Shown here piece by piece: positions 1 through 8,630 of a stretch of 64,000 nt of DNA; within the stretch, counting starts at the first letter, position 1; each line of letters begins with the position of its first letter. The notes under the pieces were generated by a model that was given only the letters and a program-made list of their open reading frames with translations, was not told the origin of the DNA and ran no database searches. The stretch is from Clostridia bacterium. GTDB lineage: Bacteria; Bacillota; Clostridia; Oscillospirales; UBA644. The position numbers were made by a program, and so were the translations under genes. The DNA lies in contig JAGAPC010000003.1 of NCBI GenBank assembly GCA_017623475.1, forward strand, positions 52,344-116,343, given 5' to 3'.

Positions 1-2940
1 CTCGTCGCCACCAACGACGCCCACTATATGCGGAAAAGCGACGCTAAAGCCCAAAAGGTGTTGCTCTACGTTCAAATTAAAAAGACCATCAACGAAGAGT
101 GCGGCATGGGATTTGAAACCGACGAATTTTACGTCAAGTCGGAAGAAGAAATGCGCTCTTTGTTCGAATATATCCCCGAAGCCTGCGACAATACGGTAAA
201 GATCGCGGATATGTGTAACGTATCCTTTAAAAACCTGGACGATCCCGATCATCGGGAATACCACTTGCCCGACTACCGCACCCCCGACGATAAGGATCAC
301 TACGAATACCTGCGGGAATTGGCGTATCAGGGCTTTGATAAAAAATATCCAGAACGCACCCCCGAATTGATCGAACGGCTGGAGTACGAATTAAGCGTCG
401 TTCACAAGATGGGCTTCGTCGATTACTTCTTGATCGTCAGCGACTACGTCCGCTACGCCAAGCGCTCCGGAATCCCCGTAGGTCCCGGCCGTGGCTCCGG
501 GGCAGGCAGTATCGTTGCGTACTGCATCGAAATTACCAACATCGAGCCGATCAAATACAATCTGCTTTTTGAACGCTTTTTGAATCCGGAACGGGTTTCC
601 ATGCCCGACTTTGACGTGGACTTTTGCGTGGATCGCCGCCAGGAGGTCATCGATTACTGTATCGAAAAATACGGCGCTCAATGCGTTGCCCAGATCGTCA
701 CCTTCGGAACGATGAAAGCAAAAATGGCGGTCAAGGACGTTGCCCGCGTTTTGGAATTTACCCCCCAGGAAGCCAACGCCATCGCCAAATTGCTTCAGGA
801 TAATATGAAGATCATGGAATCGGTGGAATTAGTTCCCGAATTGCGTGAAATGTACCGAAACGATCCCCGAATCCACGAATTGATCGACCTTTCCGCCAGC
901 GTTGAAAACGCCCCCCGCCACACGTCGGTGCACGCCTGCGGCGTGGTTATTACCTATCCCTCGGTTGCCACCCACGTGCCCCTTGCGGTTCAGGACGGAA
1001 TGCCCGTAACCCAATACGATATGGTGATTAACGAAGAGCTGGGGCTTTTAAAAATGGACTTTTTAGGGCTTCGAAACCTGACGGTCATCGAGGACGCCTG
1101 CGTGCAGATCCGAAAAAAAGTCGGCGATTTTGACATCAACGCCGTGGATATGGATGACACGGCAACCTATAAAATGCTCTCCAACGGCTACACCGACGGC
1201 GTATTTCAGTTGGAATCCGGCGGAATGAAAAAGACGCTGATCCAGCTTCAGCCGAAGAATATCGAAGATATTACCGCCGTTATTTCCTTGTACCGTCCCG
1301 GTCCGATGGAATCCATTCCCCAATACGTCTTTAACAGCAACCATCCCGATCAAATTACCTACAAGCACGAATCTCTGATTCCCATTTTGAAGGTTACCAG
1401 CGGCTGTTTGGTCTATCAGGAGCAGGTCATGCAGGTGGTTCGTGAGCTTGCAGGCTATTCCTTCGGCCGCGCCGACGTGGTTCGCCGCGCCATGGGGAAG
1501 AAGAAGATGGAGGTCATGGAGCAGGAACGGGAATATTTCGTCAACGGGAAATTCTCCGCCGACGGAACGATGGAATTGCCCGGGGCAGTCCGCAACGGCG
1601 TTCCTGCAGAGATTGCCAACGATATTTTTGACGAAATGATTGATTTCGCCAAATATGCCTTCAATAAATCCCACGCCGCCGCCTACGCCTTCGTCACCTA
1701 TTACACCGCGTTTTTAAAATGCCACTATCCGGAGGAATATATGTCCGCGCTTCTGACCAGCGTTTTGGACAAGCCGGACAAAATGGTGGGATATATCAAC
1801 GAATGTAAGCGGATGGGGATTCAGGTTCTTCCCCCCGACATCAACGAATCCGAGGTCAACTTCTCCGTTGCGGGGAAGGGAATCCGTTACGGCCTTTCCG
1901 CGGTCAAAAACGTGGGACGAGCCGTGGTGGAGCAGATTATCGCCGAGCGCCAAAAGGGCGGTAATTTCTTAAACTTCTACGAGTTTTGTGAGCGTACCAT
2001 GAAGGCAAGCCGCGACGTGGATTCCCGCACCGTGGAAAGTCTGATTCAAAGCGGAGCCTTCGATTCCTTTGGATTAAAGCGAAAGCAGTTGATAACCGCT
2101 TATGCGGATATCCGCAAATCCCTGCAGGTTTCCATTCGGGAGGAGCAGGAAGGGCAGATCTCCCTGTTCGGCATGGCAACGGAGGATGACCGCAAGCACA
2201 GCGCCGCCGCCATTTACCGTTATCCCGACGTGCCGGAATACTCCAAAAAAGAATTGCTGGCGCTGGAAAAGCAGGTCACAGGCTTGTACCTTTCCGACCA
2301 CCCCATGAACGAATACGAGCCTCTCTTCGAATCCACCGAAGCCACCCGAATTTCCGCCTTTAACGACGAGGACGAGGGCTTTAAGAATAACGATAAGGTT
2401 CGCGCCTTCGGGATTTTAACGAAGGTCACCCGCAAGATGACCAAGAGCGAGACCATGATGGCAATCCTTCAATTAGAGGATCTGACCGGCTCGATGGAGG
2501 TTCTCGTGTTCGGGAAAGCCTACGAGCGCCTTTCTCCCAAATTAAACGAGGACGACGTGGTAATCATCTCCGGAAAATTGAGCATCGAGGATTCCCTTCG
2601 GGAGGACGACGAGTCGGAAGGTCGCGAGCCTGCCCGATTGATCGCCCAGGAGATCGAAACGGTCAGCAACCCCAACGAGCCAATCACCGTCCAACGGGTG
2701 GTGCAGGAGGTCAAGCAGCTGTACGTGCGCGTCAATTCCGATGAAGCCGCCCGGATTCGGGATACCATCGAAGCGCTTCAGTCTCATCCGGGGAATAGCG
2801 AGGTGTTCTTCCATTTCCCCGACGAAAACCGAACCGTCCGCTTCAAAGGAGAAGCCGTCGATCCCTCGTGGGCGTTGATGAGCCGTCTGAAGGAAATTTT
2901 GGGCGATCGCAACGTCGCCGTAAAGGTGGTGAAGCGATGA
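1..2940 (+). CDS. dnaE: DNA polymerase III subunit alpha, DnaE type (5' end outside window)
   Basis: Replicative C-family DNA polymerase, catalytic subunit of the chromosomal replicase. The frame is open from base 1 (it begins LVATNDAHYM), so the N-terminal PHP part lies upstream. Counting from the first codon, the motif PDFDVDF places catalytic aspartates at about D205 and D207, and LKMDFLGL supplies the third at about D353. The glycine-rich PVGPGRGSGAGS lies before them. A helix-hairpin-helix region and an OB-fold (VRAFGILTKVTRKM to EVLVFGKAYE) follow in the C-terminal third, the usual DnaE order. There is no exonuclease insertion of the PolC kind. The stop TGA overlaps the next ATG (ATGA), so translation of the small downstream gene is probably coupled. 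Confidence 0.97.
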   Translation, partial: LVATNDAHYMRKSDAKAQKVLLYVQIKKTINEECGMGFETDEFYVKSEEEMRSLFEYIPEACDNTVKIADMCNVSFKNLDDPDHREYHLPDYRTPDDKDHYEYLRELAYQGFDKKYPERTPELIERLEYELSVVHKMGFVDYFLIVSDYVRYAKRSGIPVGPGRGSGAGSIVAYCIEITNIEPIKYNLLFERFLNPERVSMPDFDVDFCVDRRQEVIDYCIEKYGAQCVAQIVTFGTMKAKMAVKDVARVLEFTPQEANAIAKLLQDNMKIMESVELVPELREMYRNDPRIHELIDLSASVENAPRHTSVHACGVVITYPSVATHVPLAVQDGMPVTQYDMVINEELGLLKMDFLGLRNLTVIEDACVQIRKKVGDFDINAVDMDDTATYKMLSNGYTDGVFQLESGGMKKTLIQLQPKNIEDITAVISLYRPGPMESIPQYVFNSNHPDQITYKHESLIPILKVTSGCLVYQEQVMQVVRELAGYSFGRADVVRRAMGKKKMEVMEQEREYFVNGKFSADGTMELPGAVRNGVPAEIANDIFDEMIDFAKYAFNKSHAAAYAFVTYYTAFLKCHYPEEYMSALLTSVLDKPDKMVGYINECKRMGIQVLPPDINESEVNFSVAGKGIRYGLSAVKNVGRAVVEQIIAERQKGGNFLNFYEFCERTMKASRDVDSRTVESLIQSGAFDSFGLKRKQLITAYADIRKSLQVSIREEQEGQISLFGMATEDDRKHSAAAIYRYPDVPEYSKKELLALEKQVTGLYLSDHPMNEYEPLFESTEATRISAFNDEDEGFKNNDKVRAFGILTKVTRKMTKSETMMAILQLEDLTGSMEVLVFGKAYERLSPKLNEDDVVIISGKLSIEDSLREDDESEGREPARLIAQEIETVSNPNEPITVQRVVQEVKQLYVRVNSDEAARIRDTIEALQSHPGNSEVFFHFPDENRTVRFKGEAVDPSWALMSRLKEILGDRNVAVKVVKR

Positions 2941-3269
2941 TCCGAATTCTGCCTTTGACCTTAGATCGGGAAATGTTCTGCCTCTACGAGGATGAAAAAC
3001 TCCTTGCAAAATGCTACTATTCCTCGGAAACGGGGGAGATCTGCTCCATCGAAGACGTGGATGCCGCCGCAACGCCGTGGCACACCGCAATTCTGAAGGC
3101 GACCATGAGCAGTATGGAATACGCCGGCGTTACCGTCGCGTGGAGCAAAGACGCTTCTTTGTTTCCGTTGCTGAAGGCGTTACGCTTTCAGCCGGAGGGG
3201 GAAGATCGGATGTCGGTTTCCCTCGTCGGTTATTTTGACTCCGCCTGTGAATGTGGAAATCATCAATGA
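2937..3269 (+). CDS. Hypothetical protein, translationally coupled to dnaE
   Basis: A 110-residue protein that I do not recognise by name. It begins at an ATG overlapping the dnaE stop codon and ends just before a strong terminator, so it is the last gene of the dnaE transcript. The N-terminal half reads like a beta-rich segment (CLYEDEKLLAKCYYS). The C-terminal half has an alpha/beta pattern ending LLKALRFQPEGED, faintly like the end of GNAT acetyltransferases, but no acetyl-CoA loop is visible and that assignment is only a guess. There is no signal peptide or membrane segment. Two cysteines lie close to the C terminus. Confidence 0.75.
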   Translation: MIRILPLTLDREMFCLYEDEKLLAKCYYSSETGEICSIEDVDAAATPWHTAILKATMSSMEYAGVTVAWSKDASLFPLLKALRFQPEGEDRMSVSLVGYFDSACECGNHQ

Positions 3270-3274
3270 AAAAA

Positions 3275-3299
3275 CGCTCTCCCTGAAAAAGGGAGAGCG
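3275..3299. terminator. Bidirectional intrinsic terminator
   Basis: A perfect 9-bp GC-rich stem, CGCTCTCCC with GGGAGAGCG, around a TGAAAAA loop. It is preceded by AAAA and followed by ATTTT. It lies between the convergent dnaE-end gene (plus) and the ferredoxin gene (minus) and can serve both. Confidence 0.88.
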
Positions 3300-3307
3300 A
3301 TTTTGTA

Positions 3308-3499
3308 TTACTTGCGGATTTTAATTACGTTGGTCGGGCATTGTTCTTCGGCAATTTCCGCTTCGCTTTTTACCTTTGCGGGAATTTCTTCCACTCGGAC
3401 GCTTGCCGCTTCGCCGCCCTCCTGACGGAAGACCGTAGGACAGATATCGGCGCAAAGTCCGCACTTGATACAACCGGATTTGTTGATTTCGGCTTTCAT
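3308..3499 (-). CDS. Small ferredoxin, single [4Fe-4S] type
   Basis: A 63-residue electron carrier. Cysteines at 10, 13, 16 and 20 (CIKCGLCADICP) and a distant C54 in EEQCPTNVI match the one-cluster ferredoxin pattern, where three Cys of the first motif and the distal Cys-Pro bind the cluster; the fifth Cys could form a disulfide or be free. The ATG at 3499 is chosen because GAGGTGAT precedes it at good spacing; an in-frame start 17 codons upstream lacks a ribosome binding site. It sits alone between two terminators. I could not define its promoter in the short region upstream. Partner enzymes are not in the window. Confidence 0.9.
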   Translation of the reverse strand: MKAEINKSGCIKCGLCADICPTVFRQEGGEAASVRVEEIPAKVKSEAEIAEEQCPTNVIKIRK

Positions 3500-3556
3500 T
3501 TTTATCACCTCACCGAAATTAGTTTTTCCGATCAAAAAGTAATTATTCAAACAAAA

Positions 3557-3585
3557 TACCGCACCTGATTTTGTCAGATGCGGTA
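3557..3585 (-). terminator. Intrinsic terminator of the HtrA-like gene
   Basis: On the minus strand a hairpin of about 11 pairs with one mismatch (TACCGCA..CTGA against TCAG..TGCGGTA), followed by TTTTGTTT. It begins 8 bases after the protease stop codon and separates it from the ferredoxin gene. Confidence 0.8.
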
Positions 3586-3592
3586 AAAATTT

Positions 3593-4846
3593 TTATCCCT
3601 TGTCCTCGGTCAGCGTTAAGGTCGTTTCCACGGTTTTCCCGGTTCGGTATTGATAAAACTGAATGGGAATCGCGTCGCCCACCTTGTGGGTTTTCTTGAT
3701 TTCTTCAATTTCGTTCAGAGTCGAAACTTCCTGCCCGTCAAAGGTTAAAATTACGTCGTATTTTTGGATTCCCGCAAGCTCGGCGCCGCTACCTGCAGTG
3801 ATTTGAGTAACGTAAAATCCTTGGGGCAGTCGGTATCTTCTTGCCATGCTTGCGGTGATTTCCGTACCTTCCGCAATTCCCGTCGCAGGACGGTCCTTGA
3901 CGTAGCCGTATTCCTTCAGGCTGGTCACGATTTTTATGGCGTCGTCGATGGGGATGGCAAATCCGATTCCCTCCACGTCCGTCGAGGAAATTTTTGCGGA
4001 TACCACGCCGATCAATTTCCCCGAAGCATCGACCAAAGCGCCGCCGCTGTTCCCCGGGTTCACGGCAGCGTCGGTCTGTATCATGGTCGAAACGCCGTTT
4101 TCCCCGGTCACCTTTCGGTCGAGTCCGCTGATAATTCCCACCGTGACGCTGTTTGCGTATTCAATCCCCAGAGGATTTCCCACGGCGATGGCAGATTGCC
4201 CCACCACCAAGGCGGAAGAAGAACCGATGGAAATCTTCGGCAGGGGCGTTTCGGTTTCCACCTTTACCAAGGCAAGATCGGTCTGCTTGTCTGCCGCAAT
4301 CAGCGTTGCGTCCGCTTCGGTTCCGTTGTCAAACAAGATCGTAATATACGCCGAATCGTACTGTTGGGCGTATTCGACGACGTGCTGATTCGTGATGATA
4401 TATCCGTCCTCACTCCAGATGATTCCGGATCCCGTGGAGGTTGCCGCCTCGGTCTGATAGTGGGTAAATCCGTAATCAATGGTCTGGGAGGGAACGGTGA
4501 CGCAAACGCAGACCACCGAAGGACGGACGGCAGAGACCACCGTGGAAAGGGCGTAAGACGTTTCGTCGATTACGATTTGTGTCGGCTGCTGATCTTCCTG
4601 CGAACCGTCGGAAGAATTCTGCAATCCGTCGTTTTTCAGCTCGTCCAATTTCTGCTCGTATTCTTTGGTTAACCGTCGATTTTCTTCCTTAAAAAAGGAA
4701 ATCGTCTTTCCCAACGCAATCAACAGAGCGATCGATAAGATCAGCGAAATTACGGCAATCCCCGTCGCAGGGGAGCGTTTCTTTTTCCGCGGCGTTCCGA
4801 TGGGGTTTCCGTTTGGATCATAAATGTTGGAAGGCTCAAACTCCAT
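3593..4846 (-). CDS. HtrA/DegP-like serine protease, membrane-anchored, with PDZ domain
   Basis: Surface quality-control protease of the trypsin-like HtrA family. Residues (from the ATG at 4846): a basic cytoplasmic start, one membrane segment at about 28-46, a coiled-coil linker, the protease domain at about 95-295 and a PDZ domain at about 310-410. The triad is visible: H155 in TNQHVV, D190 in TDLALVK and S267 in NPGNSGGAL. The whole is 417 residues, normal for Gram-positive HtrA. An ATG three codons upstream lies inside the AAGGATGG ribosome binding site, so the inner ATG is preferred. It is monocistronic, with its own promoter and terminator. No CssR-like site was recognised. Confidence 0.93.
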   Translation of the reverse strand: MEFEPSNIYDPNGNPIGTPRKKKRSPATGIAVISLILSIALLIALGKTISFFKEENRRLTKEYEQKLDELKNDGLQNSSDGSQEDQQPTQIVIDETSYALSTVVSAVRPSVVCVCVTVPSQTIDYGFTHYQTEAATSTGSGIIWSEDGYIITNQHVVEYAQQYDSAYITILFDNGTEADATLIAADKQTDLALVKVETETPLPKISIGSSSALVVGQSAIAVGNPLGIEYANSVTVGIISGLDRKVTGENGVSTMIQTDAAVNPGNSGGALVDASGKLIGVVSAKISSTDVEGIGFAIPIDDAIKIVTSLKEYGYVKDRPATGIAEGTEITASMARRYRLPQGFYVTQITAGSGAELAGIQKYDVILTFDGQEVSTLNEIEEIKKTHKVGDAIPIQFYQYRTGKTVETTLTLTEDKG

Positions 4847-4872
4847 AAAATCCATCCTTGCGATTTATTTTA

Positions 4873-4902
4873 ATTATAGTATATCAAAATTATGCGGAAC
4901 AA
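4873..4902 (-). promoter_or_regulatory. Promoter for the HtrA-like gene
   Basis: On the minus strand TTGTTC (4897-4902), an 18-base spacer, then a perfect TATAAT (4873-4878), about 27 bases before the start codon. The surrounding DNA is AT-rich. Confidence 0.65.
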
Positions 4903-4940
4903 TTATTTTTGAAAAGTAGATAATTTGTGTCAAAAAAAAT

Positions 4941-4966
4941 CTGCGGAAAAATTTCTTTTTCCGCAG
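4941..4966 (-). terminator. Intrinsic terminator of the upp operon
   Basis: A perfect 11-bp stem, CTGCGGAAAAA with TTTTTCCGCAG, and a 4-base loop. On the minus strand it is followed by ATTTTTTTTG. It begins 10 bases after the upp stop codon. Confidence 0.9.
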
Positions 4967-4976
4967 AGAGGTTTCT

Positions 4977-5603
4977 TTATTTCGTGCCGAAAATACGGTC
5001 GCCCGCATCGCCCAATCCGGGGACGATATAGCCGTGATCGTTCAAACAATCGTCCAACGCGGCGCAGTAAACCGGAATATCGGGGTGATCGTCGTTGATC
5101 CGCTGAACTCCCTCGGGAGCCGCGATGATATTGACGCATTTGATGTTTTTAACCCCTTTGTTTTTCAAAAGCGAGATCGCCGCAGAGGCAGAACCGCCGG
5201 TGGCAAGCATGGGATCAAGCAGGAATACGTGACGGTCTTCGATATCCGCAGGCAGCTTGCAGTAGTATTCTACCGGCTCCAGGGTTTCCGGATCCCGGTA
5301 AAGTCCGATATGTCCCACCTTAATGTTCGGAATCAGATTTACCACCCCGTCCACCATGCCCAAGCCGGCGCGCAGAATAGGAACGGCGGCAAATTTTTCG
5401 TTGGCAAGGACGTGGAGCTTTGCCGTTACCAAGGGCGTCGTCACGTCAACCTCCTTCGTTTCCAGATCGCGGGTGATCTCGTAGCAAAGAAGCATGGCGA
5501 TTTCGCTTGCCAATTCCCGGAATTCCTTGCATCCGGTGTCGGTGCGGCGCATAATTGCAAGCTTGTGCTGAATGAGGGGATGATTCGTAACGTTGACGTT
5601 CAT
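4977..5603 (-). CDS. upp: Uracil phosphoribosyltransferase
   Basis: Pyrimidine salvage: uracil plus PRPP gives UMP. The 208 residues match the usual bacterial length. The PRPP-binding loop DPMLATGGS is at 130-138, the N-terminal [15 protein letters not shown] is characteristic, and the uracil-binding C-terminal [18 protein letters not shown] is complete. A GGAGAATC ribosome binding site precedes the ATG at 5603. It is the last gene of a minus-strand operon (AI-2E-type transporter, tsaE, tsaB, rpiB, upp) and follows rpiB by 12 bases, a pairing common in Bacillota. A strong terminator lies directly downstream. Confidence 0.98.
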   Translation of the reverse strand: MNVNVTNHPLIQHKLAIMRRTDTGCKEFRELASEIAMLLCYEITRDLETKEVDVTTPLVTAKLHVLANEKFAAVPILRAGLGMVDGVVNLIPNIKVGHIGLYRDPETLEPVEYYCKLPADIEDRHVFLLDPMLATGGSASAAISLLKNKGVKNIKCVNIIAAPEGVQRINDDHPDIPVYCAALDDCLNDHGYIVPGLGDAGDRIFGTK

Positions 5604-5615
5604 GATGATTCTCCT

Positions 5616-6044
5616 TTATTCTTCAAACATATTGATTCTGCGCAAATGTTTTCCGCCCTCAAAGGGTGTGTTGAGGAAGACGTTGATCAGCTCCAGGGCA
5701 AGCCCTTCTCCCGTTACCCGTGCGCCGAGGCAGATGACGTTTGCATCGTTGTGGGCGCGGGTAAATTTGGCAGAGAAGTAATCGGAGCAAAGGGCGGCGC
5801 GGATTCCCTTGACTTTGTTTGCAGCCATGGACATTCCGATTCCGGTTCCGCAGATGAGAATCCCCAATTCCGCGTTTTTGTCGTTGATCTCTTTGCAAAG
5901 GGCTTTGGCAAAGACCGGATAATCGCAGGATTCCTCGCTGTTCGTCCCGCAATCGATCACGTTGTGTCCCTGCTCTGCAAGGTATTTTTTGACGCTTTCC
6001 TTCAATCCGTACCCTGCGTGGTCGCTGGCAATAACAAGATTCAT
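5616..6044 (-). CDS. rpiB: Ribose-5-phosphate isomerase B
   Basis: Interconverts ribose 5-phosphate and ribulose 5-phosphate in the pentose phosphate pathway. It has 142 residues of the RpiB/LacAB fold. Visible motifs are SDHAG at 7-11, the catalytic C65 in CGTGIGMSMAANK, and TRAHNDANV, whose His acts in ring opening in this family. It lies 5 bases after tsaB and just before upp. A role in making PRPP precursors next to a PRPP-using enzyme fits the context, although the operon also carries tRNA-modification genes. Confidence 0.97.
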   Translation of the reverse strand: MNLVIASDHAGYGLKESVKKYLAEQGHNVIDCGTNSEESCDYPVFAKALCKEINDKNAELGILICGTGIGMSMAANKVKGIRAALCSDYFSAKFTRAHNDANVICLGARVTGEGLALELINVFLNTPFEGGKHLRRINMFEE

Positions 6045-6049
6045 GGTAT

Positions 6050-6739
6050 TTATGTCCTTTCGGTCAATTTATTTTCTTTTTCGTTCCGTTCCCGTTCCGC
6101 TTGGGGTAATCTTAAGTAGCAAGGCTCCAGCCGTTCCGGGGTCAGCAGGGCGTCTTTCGGCAGGTTTTCGGTGATCTGTGCCACCGTTTCCGCCCGAATA
6201 AAGCCGCGGTCTGCTGTCGGTTTAAACGCGGTTTTTCCCGCTTTTTCTGCCTCCGTTAAGGCAATCTGTGAACCGTCTCCGCAAAAGAGCAACGGCTCGT
6301 CCGTTTCGTTCAACAAATCCGAAACGGAAATCTGCCGATCCTCACAGAGCCGCTTTCCGTTTTTGAAATTTGCATTGTAAAGCATATTCCGACGGGCGTC
6401 TTCCACAGCGCAGACGATCCCATCAAAGCCGATTCCCTCCGCCAGGGCGTGCAGGGAAGAGATTGCGGCGCAGGGCGTTTTGTTTTTGTGCGCAAGCCCC
6501 TTTGCCGTTGCCACGGCGATTTTAATCCCGGTAAACGAGCCGGGACCCACCGTAACGCCGATGCGGTCAATTTGATCTATCGTCAGCCCCGCGTCTGCCA
6601 AAACCCCTTCAATCATCGGAAGCAAGGTTTGGCTATGGGTAAGCCCGGTGTTTAAATATCGGGAAGCAAGGATTTTTCCATCCCGCATCACGCAAGCAGA
6701 GCAAGCCAGGGTAGAGGCGTCAAAAGCCAATATCGTCAC
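6050..6739 (-). CDS. tsaB: tRNA t6A37 threonylcarbamoyltransferase complex subunit TsaB
   Basis: Non-catalytic partner of TsaD in making N6-threonylcarbamoyladenosine at A37 of ANN-reading tRNAs. The 229 residues have the ASKHA fold: the start MTILAFDASTLACSACV and GVTVGPGSFTGIKIAVATAKG are signature segments. The ATG at 6739 overlaps the end of tsaE, so the two are translationally coupled. TsaD and RimI, the usual neighbours in this pathway, are not in the window and must be encoded elsewhere. The C-terminal tail (ERERNEKENKLTERT) is charged and probably disordered. Confidence 0.95.
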   Translation of the reverse strand: MTILAFDASTLACSACVMRDGKILASRYLNTGLTHSQTLLPMIEGVLADAGLTIDQIDRIGVTVGPGSFTGIKIAVATAKGLAHKNKTPCAAISSLHALAEGIGFDGIVCAVEDARRNMLYNANFKNGKRLCEDRQISVSDLLNETDEPLLFCGDGSQIALTEAEKAGKTAFKPTADRGFIRAETVAQITENLPKDALLTPERLEPCYLRLPQAERERNEKENKLTERT

Positions 6740-7155
6740 GTTTCGTCTGCCTCCTGTATCCGTATGATTCGATCTTCGATTCCGTCTCCGTATTCAAAAT
6801 AGATCCGAAGAGCGCCTTCCGGGAGATATTCTTCCGCATTTTCGCTCCATTCCACGAGGCTGACCGATCCCGGTTCTCCATCGAAAAAGCCGATGGAATA
6901 AAGATCGTCGTACCCGGAAAGCCGATACAAATCGTAATGATATACCGTCTTGTCCGCCTCGTAGCGGTGGCAGAGTGCAAAGGTGGGGCTCGTTACGTCT
7001 CCCCGATACCCCAGCCCGGAAAGAAATCCCTTTACAAATTCGGTTTTGCCGCATCCCATTTCCCCGAACAGGCAGATCATTTCCCCTTGAAACCGTTGGG
7101 CGAGGGAGCGTCCCAATTCTTTCGTTTCTTCCTCGGAATGGCTGTAAACGATCAT
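6736..7155 (-). CDS. tsaE: tRNA t6A37 biosynthesis ATPase TsaE
   Basis: P-loop ATPase that drives cycles of the TsaBDE complex. Of its 139 residues, the Walker A motif GEMGCGKT spans 31-38. The TSPTFALCHRYEA segment and the VEWSENAEEYLPEGAL motif near residues 102-117 are family hallmarks. It overlaps the AI-2E-type transporter gene upstream (ATGA) and tsaB downstream. Essential in most bacteria. Confidence 0.95.
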   Translation of the reverse strand: MIVYSHSEEETKELGRSLAQRFQGEMICLFGEMGCGKTEFVKGFLSGLGYRGDVTSPTFALCHRYEADKTVYHYDLYRLSGYDDLYSIGFFDGEPGSVSLVEWSENAEEYLPEGALRIYFEYGDGIEDRIIRIQEADET

Positions 7156-8393
7156 GATTTCTCCTTTGGCGGAGTTTTTATTTTTGCTGCGATTTTTTCT
7201 TTGATTTCAGAAAAGGTCCACTTTTTGACCGGCGGATCCCGATCCGATTCGTCGTTCAGGGGCAGTCCCTTTAATTCGGTGCGGCGTGCCACCTCTTTAC
7301 GAGTCAGCGTGTAAAGAACCGCGCAAAGAGGAACGCTCAGGATAAAGCCTAAAATTCCGAACAGTCCGCCTCCGAGGGTAATGGAGATCAACACCCAGAT
7401 GGCGGGCAACCCCGTCGCTTCTCCGGAGATTCGGGGGTCAATGAGATTACTGTCAACCTGTTGCAGAATAATGACGAAAATAATAAACCAGAAGCATTGT
7501 CCAGGGTTGACCAACAACAGCAGAAACGCCGAGGGAATCGCCCCGATGAAGGGACCGAGCATGGGAATGATGTTAGTAACGCCGATGATAAAGCTGATCA
7601 GCGAAGCGTATTCAAAGCCGAAAATCTTCATAAAGATAAAGCACAGAATTCCAACGATGATGGAGTCGATCACTCTGCCCGAAATATATCCCGTCAGCGT
7701 GCGCGCCGTCAATTTAGCAATCTCCCGAATCTTATCGGCAACGTTCTTGGGGAAAAAGGCGTAAATGGTCTTTCTCGCCTGCCATTTCAGATGGTTGCGT
7801 CCCGCCATAATGTATATGGAGATGATGATGCCGAGAATCGCGTTGGTCAATCCCCCCGCAATGCTCTTGGTGATGTTGAAGATCTCCGGCAGGCGGGTTT
7901 GAACCGTTTCCGCAACGGTGCTGATCAGGGCAGTAATGCCCTTCTCCCATTCGGTAAAGTCAAAGGGTTCGATGTTTTCCTTCAAAAATTCGTAATTGGC
8001 AATCACGCCGTTCAGCGCATTTTCTACGTTTTCAACGTACCGTCCGATGTTGGCAAGTAAGCTCGTGACGCTTGCGGTTACCTCCGGAATTACGGCGACC
8101 AAAAACACCGCCACGAAGGTCAACAGTAAAACGTAGGTCATGGCAACGGAAAACCCGGTGGAAAGGGCGTGCTTGTGCTTTGCCTTTTTAAAGCATCGTA
8201 GAAACAGCCGCTTGAACAGAGAAAAGGGACGGTCAAGGAAAATAGCAATCAAAACCCCGGCAATCACGGGGGATAATATGGAAATCAGAAGCTTGATTAC
8301 GGAAAAAATCGCATCGAACTTAATGACCGTAAGGGCAAGCAGTGCCGCGATCAAAAGAATTATTACGATGCTCCGAAACAGTTTTTTGTCCAT
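7152..8393 (-). CDS. AI-2E family transporter (TqsA/YtvI-like membrane protein)
   Basis: A 413-residue polytopic membrane protein. Hydrophobic segments occur in the pairs typical of this family: two at residues 8-50, one at about 85-105, then a soluble loop rich in helices (110-165), and five or so more from 175 to 380 including GVTNIIPMLGPFIGAIPSAFL, the best-conserved motif. The tail is basic and soluble. Family members export small molecules or ions; autoinducer-2 export is shown only for some, so the substrate here is unknown. It is the first gene of the minus-strand operon that continues into tsaE. Confidence 0.9.
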   Translation of the reverse strand: MDKKLFRSIVIILLIAALLALTVIKFDAIFSVIKLLISILSPVIAGVLIAIFLDRPFSLFKRLFLRCFKKAKHKHALSTGFSVAMTYVLLLTFVAVFLVAVIPEVTASVTSLLANIGRYVENVENALNGVIANYEFLKENIEPFDFTEWEKGITALISTVAETVQTRLPEIFNITKSIAGGLTNAILGIIISIYIMAGRNHLKWQARKTIYAFFPKNVADKIREIAKLTARTLTGYISGRVIDSIIVGILCFIFMKIFGFEYASLISFIIGVTNIIPMLGPFIGAIPSAFLLLLVNPGQCFWFIIFVIILQQVDSNLIDPRISGEATGLPAIWVLISITLGGGLFGILGFILSVPLCAVLYTLTRKEVARRTELKGLPLNDESDRDPPVKKWTFSEIKEKIAAKIKTPPKEKS

Positions 8394-8433
8394 AATGCAA
8401 TCTCCACCTCTGAAATTTTTTTACCTTTCATAT

Positions 8434-8439
8434 ATTATA
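8434..8439 (-). promoter_or_regulatory. -10 element of the AI-2E/tsaE/tsaB/rpiB/upp operon
   Basis: A perfect TATAAT on the minus strand, about 40 bases before the first ATG. The -35 match 17 bases further upstream is poor (TAGATT), so activator help or an extended -10 is possible. Confidence 0.5.
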
Positions 8440-8542
8440 ACACATCCGCTTCGTAAAATCTATAGGGTTCATAAAAAATTCGGAAAAAATTGTCTGAAGA
8501 TTCTGTTTTTCCGAATATTTTGCAACTTTCTTGCAAAAGTAC

Positions 8543-8570
8543 TTGATTTTCCTTTAAAATTTGGTATAAT
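8543..8570 (+). promoter_or_regulatory. metG promoter
   Basis: TTGATT (8543-8548), a 16-base spacer, and TATAAT (8565-8570). Predicted transcription start is near 8577, giving a leader of about 54 bases. Confidence 0.75.
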
Positions 8571-8583
8571 AAATCTATTATAA

Positions 8584-8617
8584 CGTCCTCATGGACGAAT
8601 CCGTGCTCATTTGCACG
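8584..8617 (+). promoter_or_regulatory. Tandem mini-hairpins in the metG leader
   Basis: Two adjacent 5-bp hairpins, CGTCC-TCAT-GGACG (8584-8597) and CGTGC-TCATTT-GCACG (8602-8617), both with TCAT in the loop. They end two bases before the AGGAGG ribosome binding site (8620-8625). The arrangement could affect ribosome access or mRNA stability. It is not a T-box or SAM riboswitch, since the leader is far too short. Confidence 0.45.
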
Positions 8618-8630
8618 ACAGGAGGTTCCT

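Noticed and set aside
28..30. ATG at 28 as the dnaE start
   Set aside because: The frame and DnaE-like sequence continue upstream to base 1, so the gene is simply cut by the window edge.
8571..8630. T-box or SAM riboswitch ahead of metG
   Set aside because: The leader is only about 54 bases, with no T-box sequence and no multi-helix core.
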